Position numbers and translations under genes: made by a program | Notes under the pieces: generated by a model | The model's database searches: none | What the model saw: the letters and a program-made list of their open reading frames with translations, nothing else | Told to the model about the DNA's origin: nothing | Assembly: GCA_025060245.1 (NCBI GenBank) | Contig: JANXCP010000004.1 | Location: forward strand, 1-41,469 | Direction of reading: 5' to 3' | Length of the DNA: 41,469 bases | DNA from: Thermoanaerobaculum sp. | GTDB lineage: Bacteria; Acidobacteriota; Thermoanaerobaculia; Thermoanaerobaculales; Thermoanaerobaculaceae | Shown: positions 37,104 through 41,469 of the stretch, in pieces | How positions within the stretch are numbered: the stretch's first letter is position 1 | How the letters are laid out: every line of letters starts with the position of its first letter

Positions 37104-38657
37104 CTAAAACAACGAAACTCCAGTGAGCAGTAGGATAGGCCCCCCTCCTCGGTCCGGCCAGGCCAGCTCCAAACGCACCACGCGCAACACCGAAGCGCGG
37201 GTAATTTCGGCCAAAAGGCCGATTCCTGCATTTGCCCGCCACCCACCCGTATCCGCACCCACCCTGGCCCCCCAGGTCCTCCCCACATCGCCAAACAGCA
37301 CCACCCCCAGCACCGCCACGTGCAACACCTCACCCGTAAGACGCCGGCGCCACTCCAGGTTCACCACGGCACGGGAGGTGCCATCAAAGGTGTCCGGGTC
37401 CCACCCCCGCAGCCCCGTGTTGGCCCCCAGGGTGAGCTGACGGTCCAACCCCAGGCGGTGTCCCAGTTCCCACACCCCGCGCAGGCGCAAGCCCCCTTCC
37501 CCCACCTGCGCCGCCCCCACCTCCAGGCGGCTCACCCCATCCACCACCGCGCCCTCCTCCCAGCGGCCGCTGCTGCTTAAAGAAAGCCAGCGGTACCACG
37601 AGTCACGGCGAAAGCCGCGGAAGTAACGGGCCTCGTAGGGCAGGCGCAGGCGATCCCCCCCCAGGGCGGGCAGAGAAACCCCCAGCATCAACTGAACATT
37701 GGGTCCCAGAGGGATGTCCTCCTGCCGCCACCACCCGCGGAAACCCTTCACCACCTCCCAGCGGCTGGCCTGGCTCTCAAAACCCACCTGCAAGCCCACC
37801 AGTTCCCGGTCCTCCGGCTCCGGGTACGGGGAACCCTGCCGGTGGCGCCAGCGGGAAAAGGCAGCGCGTTCGGCAAAAATCCCCGCCACCAGACGCCGGG
37901 TGGTGTCACCATTTCCGGGCAAGCGCATCCCCCCCCACACCACCAGGGAGCGGCGCAGGGTGTCCCCGGAGACCACCTTCTTGCCGTTGGCCCACAGGTA
38001 CTCCACCAGGCTTTCCCGCCGCACCGTCACCCCCCCCGCCCGCGGGGTGGCCAGGGAAAAGAAGGGGTAGCTCAAGGAAAACTCGTTGGCGGTGCCATCG
38101 GAGGCTTCCCGGTGGGCGGCGGAGAGGCGCCACCGGGTGCCGAAAAACATGGGGTCGGAGTAGCCAGCGGTGATGGAATCCCGTTCCGGATCGGAGCGGG
38201 CGTCCAGGTACACGTTCTTTCCCCAGCCGAGGAAGTTTTCCTCGGAAATGGAAATCCCCGCCTTTTGCCGTCGGCCCAGGCGCCCGTAGTTCACCGCCAG
38301 CTCCAAGGTGAACTGGTCGCGGGTTTCCACGTACACCTCCACACCCCCGGCCACGGGCTTGGGGTAAATGTGCACCGGATTGAGAAAGCCCGTTCCCCGC
38401 AAGATGCGCTCGCTTTCCGCCGCCAGCTGCGGATCCCAGGGGTCCCCTTCGCGGAACAGCAGCAGCGAGCGGATGAAGCGCTCCCGAGACAGGGTGTGAA
38501 GGGCGTTGGCGGCGCGGTAAGGCCAGGAAGAGGTTTGGGGATCGGTGAGGTCAAAGACGTCGTGGCGCACAATGTGGATGGCCACGATGGTGGGGGCAGG
38601 TTCCCCAAGACCGGCTGCAACGGCCCACAGCAAGCACAGGGCGAACATCCCTAGCAT
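37104..38657 (-). CDS. Omp85/BamA-superfamily-like outer membrane beta-barrel with a short POTRA-like N-terminal domain
   Basis: Signal peptide, TIVAIHIVRHDVFDL...LLFREGDPWDPQLAAESERILRGTGFLNPVHIYP, barrel with GLRGWDPDTFDGTSRAVVNLEWRR and terminal Phe. Confidence 0.82.
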   Translation of the reverse strand: MLGMFALCLLWAVAAGLGEPAPTIVAIHIVRHDVFDLTDPQTSSWPYRAANALHTLSRERFIRSLLLFREGDPWDPQLAAESERILRGTGFLNPVHIYPKPVAGGVEVYVETRDQFTLELAVNYGRLGRRQKAGISISEENFLGWGKNVYLDARSDPERDSITAGYSDPMFFGTRWRLSAAHREASDGTANEFSLSYPFFSLATPRAGGVTVRRESLVEYLWANGKKVVSGDTLRRSLVVWGGMRLPGNGDTTRRLVAGIFAERAAFSRWRHRQGSPYPEPEDRELVGLQVGFESQASRWEVVKGFRGWWRQEDIPLGPNVQLMLGVSLPALGGDRLRLPYEARYFRGFRRDSWYRWLSLSSSGRWEEGAVVDGVSRLEVGAAQVGEGGLRLRGVWELGHRLGLDRQLTLGANTGLRGWDPDTFDGTSRAVVNLEWRRRLTGEVLHVAVLGVVLFGDVGRTWGARVGADTGGWRANAGIGLLAEITRASVLRVVRLELAWPDRGGGPILLLTGVSLF

Positions 38658-38693
38658 TCTACGGGCAGGCTCGCCCCTGCGCCGTGGGGTTGC

Positions 38694-39362
38694 TCACACC
38701 CGCCGCCAGGAAGCGGCCAAAAGCCCCGAGGGCAGCTCCGTCACCGCGCCCACCAGCCCCTGCGGGCAGTGGGCCTGAAGTTCATGGGCCGTGAGCTCTT
38801 GGCTGACGAAGCCGTTGGTGAAGGCAAAGGTGCCCTCCCGGGTGCGCGCCGGGTCAAAGGGGGGCAGAAGGCCTGCCCGCTGCTGGGCCTCGTACCATTC
38901 CCGGCGGGCCTGGCGGGCCTGCGGCCCGTAGGCGGTGACCAACAGCCTGCCTCCTGGAGCCACCAGTTCCGCAAGAGAAGTGAGCATCCGGCGGCGAAGG
39001 GGTTCACTGCCCAAAGATCCCAAGGTAGCCTGGCCAAAGATCACCGTGCGCCAGTGGTTGCGGCGAAGGGGTGGACGCAGGCCATCCCCCGCCACCCACC
39101 AGGCCGGCACGTTCAGGCGGCGTGCCGCCACCAGGTAGCGCGGTACCAAGTCCAACCCCACCACGCTTCCGCCCTGCACCCCCAGGGCAGCCAGGATGCG
39201 CCCTGCCCCGCACCCCACCTCCACCAGCGGGGGTTGCACCAGCCGTTGCAGCCAGGCCAGTTCCTCCGCCAGGAGCTTTTGGAACGCGGGTGGGGCCAGG
39301 GCATAGGCTGCCACCACCCACTGGGGGTGGTGGGCGTCGCGGTAGCGCAAGAAGGACTCCAC
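38694..39362 (-). CDS. Class I SAM-dependent methyltransferase
   Basis: LVEVGCGAGRILAALGVQGGSVVGLDLVPRYL...LVAPGGRLLVTAYG. Confidence 0.85.
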   Translation of the reverse strand: MESFLRYRDAHHPQWVVAAYALAPPAFQKLLAEELAWLQRLVQPPLVEVGCGAGRILAALGVQGGSVVGLDLVPRYLVAARRLNVPAWWVAGDGLRPPLRRNHWRTVIFGQATLGSLGSEPLRRRMLTSLAELVAPGGRLLVTAYGPQARQARREWYEAQQRAGLLPPFDPARTREGTFAFTNGFVSQELTAHELQAHCPQGLVGAVTELPSGLLAASWRRV

Positions 39363-39407
39363 GGGGCAAAGTGTAGCTGGTGTACCATCCCCTCCTTGGA
39401 GGCAGGC

Positions 39408-40337
39408 ATGCGGGTGGTCACCTCGGTCCTGGAGCTCATTGGCCAGACCCCCCTGCTGCGGCTCGGGGAGCTAGAGGACGGCGGGGCTGAGATTTGGGCG
39501 AAATTGGAAACCGCCAACCCCGGCGGGTCGGTGAAGGACCGCATTGGCTTAGGCATGGTGCGGGCGGCGGAATCCACGGGCCAGCTCAAGCCCGGGGGGA
39601 CCATCGTGGAGGCCACCGCGGGCAACACCGGCATAGGGCTGGCCCTGGCCGGCCGCCGCTGCGGCTACCGGGTCATCCTCCTGGTGCCGGAAAAGTACTC
39701 GGTGGAAAAGCAAAAGCTCATGCGTGCCCTGGGCGCCGAGGTCATCGTCACCCCTACGGAGGAGGGAATGGAGGGGGCACGGCAGCGGGCCCGGCAACTT
39801 GCCGAGCGCACGCCAGGGGCGGTGTACGTGGACCAGTTTGCCAACCCCGCCAACCCGGGCACCCACGAAGCCACCACCGGTCCGGAGATTTACCAACAAA
39901 TGCAAGGCCAGCTGGACGCCATCGTGGTGGGGTGCGGCTCGGGGGGCACCTTCATGGGGGCCGTGCGCTACTTGAAGGCGCGCATCCCCCACCTGTGGGC
40001 GGTGGCGGTGGAGCCGCAAGGTTCGGTGCTGGGGGGAGGGCAGCCGGGGACCCACCTGGTGGAGGGGATTGGCATGGACGAGATCCCCCCCATCATGGAC
40101 CCCGGCCTCGCCGATGAGGTGATGATGATCCCCGATCCGGAGGCCTTTGCCATGGTGCGCCGGTTGGCCCAGGAGTGCGGCGTGCTGGCCGGCTCCTCCG
40201 CCGGCGCCAACGTGGCGGCGGCGGTGAAGGTGGCCCAGCGCTTGGGAGCCGGGAAACGGGTGGTGACGGTCATTCCCGACTCCTGCGAGCGGTACCTGTC
40301 CAAGCAAATCCTGGAGCTGTTTGCGGAGGAGGCATGA
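39408..40337 (+). CDS. PLP-dependent cysteine synthase / cystathionine beta-synthase family
   Basis: LELIGQTPLLRL, AKLETANPGGSVKDRI, EATAGNTGIGLA, GCGSGGTFMG, VLAGSSAGANVAAA. ORF track opens far upstream (38769) but ATG at 39408 matches the family start. Confidence 0.92.
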   Translation: MRVVTSVLELIGQTPLLRLGELEDGGAEIWAKLETANPGGSVKDRIGLGMVRAAESTGQLKPGGTIVEATAGNTGIGLALAGRRCGYRVILLVPEKYSVEKQKLMRALGAEVIVTPTEEGMEGARQRARQLAERTPGAVYVDQFANPANPGTHEATTGPEIYQQMQGQLDAIVVGCGSGGTFMGAVRYLKARIPHLWAVAVEPQGSVLGGGQPGTHLVEGIGMDEIPPIMDPGLADEVMMIPDPEAFAMVRRLAQECGVLAGSSAGANVAAAVKVAQRLGAGKRVVTVIPDSCERYLSKQILELFAEEA

Positions 40338-41469
40338 AGGACCACACCCTGTGCGTGCACGCGGGACCCGGGCCGGACCCGCAGACCGGCGCCGTCAACA
40401 CCCCCATTTACGCCACCTCCACCTACGCTTACGCCGAGTTTGGCCGCCACCGCGGCTGGGAATACTCGCGCACCGCCAACCCCACGCGGGTGGCCCTGGA
40501 ACAGGCGGTGGCCCAACTGGAAGGCGGCGCCGACGCCTGCGCCTTCGCCTCGGGCATGGCAGCCATTGACGCCCTCACGGATCTGCTGCAAGTGGGCGAC
40601 CACATCCTGGCGGCGCACAACCTCTACGGCGGCACGTACCGCCTCTTCACCACCATCACCGCCCGCCACGGCCTGGAGGTGAGCTTCGTGGATGCCACCG
40701 ATCTTAACCTCCTGGAAGCCAGCTTCCGTCCCAACACCCGCATGCTGTTCCTGGAATCCCCCACCAACCCCCTCATGGCCTTGGTGGACCTGGAAGCGGC
40801 CAGCCAGTTGGCTCACCGGCGGGGGGTGCTGGTGGTGGTGGACAACACCTTCCTCTCCCCCATCCTCCAAAAGCCCTTGGCCTTGGGGGCCGATGTGGTG
40901 CTGCACTCCACCACCAAGTACCTGAACGGCCATTCCGACGGAGTGGGTGGGGTGGTGGTCACCAAGGAAGCTGCCTTGGGGCAGGAGCTGCACCGCATTC
41001 AAAACAGCGCGGGGGCCATCCTGGGCCCCTTTGATGCCTACCTGGTGCTGCGCGGGATCCGCACCCTGGCGGTGCGCATGGCCGCCCACGAGGCGGGGGG
41101 CCGGGCGGTGGCCCAGTTTTTAGCTCAGCACCCCAAGGTGCAGCGGGTCTACTACCCCGGCCTTCCCCACCACCCGCAGCACGCCTTGGCCCAGCGGCAG
41201 CAGCGAGGCTTTGGGGCCATGGTGGCCTTTGACCTTGGCAGCTTGGAGGCGGCCCAGACCGTGTGCAACCGGGTGCGGCTTTTTACCCTGGCGGAATCCC
41301 TAGGGGGGGTGGAGTCCCTCATCGCCCACCCCGCCACCATGACCCACGCCTCGGTGCCCCCCGAGGAGCGGCAGAAACTGGGGATTACCGAGGGGCTTTT
41401 GCGGCTTTCCGTGGGCATTGAGGACCCCGAGGACCTGGTGGAGGACCTGCGGCAAGCCCTGGCGGCGTT
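40334..41469 (+). CDS. Cystathionine gamma-lyase/synthase family PLP enzyme (3' end truncated by window)
   Basis: ATGA overlap with upstream gene; MKDHTLCVHAGPGPDPQTGAVNTPIYATSTY...YSRTANPTR...ASGMAAI...STTKYLNGHSDGVGGVVV...AESLGGVESLIAHPATMTHAS. Confidence 0.95.
   Translation, partial: MKDHTLCVHAGPGPDPQTGAVNTPIYATSTYAYAEFGRHRGWEYSRTANPTRVALEQAVAQLEGGADACAFASGMAAIDALTDLLQVGDHILAAHNLYGGTYRLFTTITARHGLEVSFVDATDLNLLEASFRPNTRMLFLESPTNPLMALVDLEAASQLAHRRGVLVVVDNTFLSPILQKPLALGADVVLHSTTKYLNGHSDGVGGVVVTKEAALGQELHRIQNSAGAILGPFDAYLVLRGIRTLAVRMAAHEAGGRAVAQFLAQHPKVQRVYYPGLPHHPQHALAQRQQRGFGAMVAFDLGSLEAAQTVCNRVRLFTLAESLGGVESLIAHPATMTHASVPPEERQKLGITEGLLRLSVGIEDPEDLVEDLRQALAA

Noticed and set aside
38769-39407. 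Upstream extension of the cysteine synthase ORF in the ORF track
   Set aside because: The extension is antisense to an intact methyltransferase; family homology starts at the ATG at 39408.

Overview
This 41.5 kb GC-rich window looks like ordinary diderm bacterial chromosome (LpxC, an Omp85-like outer-membrane protein, TonB/ExbB-type proteins). I see no rRNA, convincing tRNA, CRISPR array, IS element or prophage. Most of it is conserved housekeeping and regulatory genes: ExbB/TolQ/MotA-type channel (left-edge partial), ruvC, yebC, accD-folC-dgt-rpiB-glyA, family 2 glycosyltransferase, a TPR membrane protein, an NtrX/NtrY two-component pair with a DUF4390-like gene and lpxC, a GAF/HD-GYP protein, smpB, NUDIX, uvrA, 7TMR-DISM diguanylate cyclase, arginase, GDPD, FabL-type enoyl-ACP reductase, efp, Omp85-like protein, methyltransferase, and a cysteine synthase/CBS plus cystathionine gamma-lyase pair (right-edge partial). 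The most notable items are: (1) a Ser/Thr kinase with an N-terminal receiver lacking its phospho-acceptor Asp and a C-terminal periplasmic TonB domain, close to an ExbB-like gene; (2) an approximately 0.9 kb non-coding stretch (27.07-27.96 kb) with a twice-occurring hairpin plus 14-nt motif and an 18-bp perfect palindrome; (3) a secreted-protein cluster next to the Omp85-like gene that is broken by several frameshifts and in-frame stops while the rest of the window is intact; (4) an H-type pseudoknot-like element between convergent genes. I did not find a clear-cut new defence or mobile system. All calls are from reading the translations by eye, with no database search.
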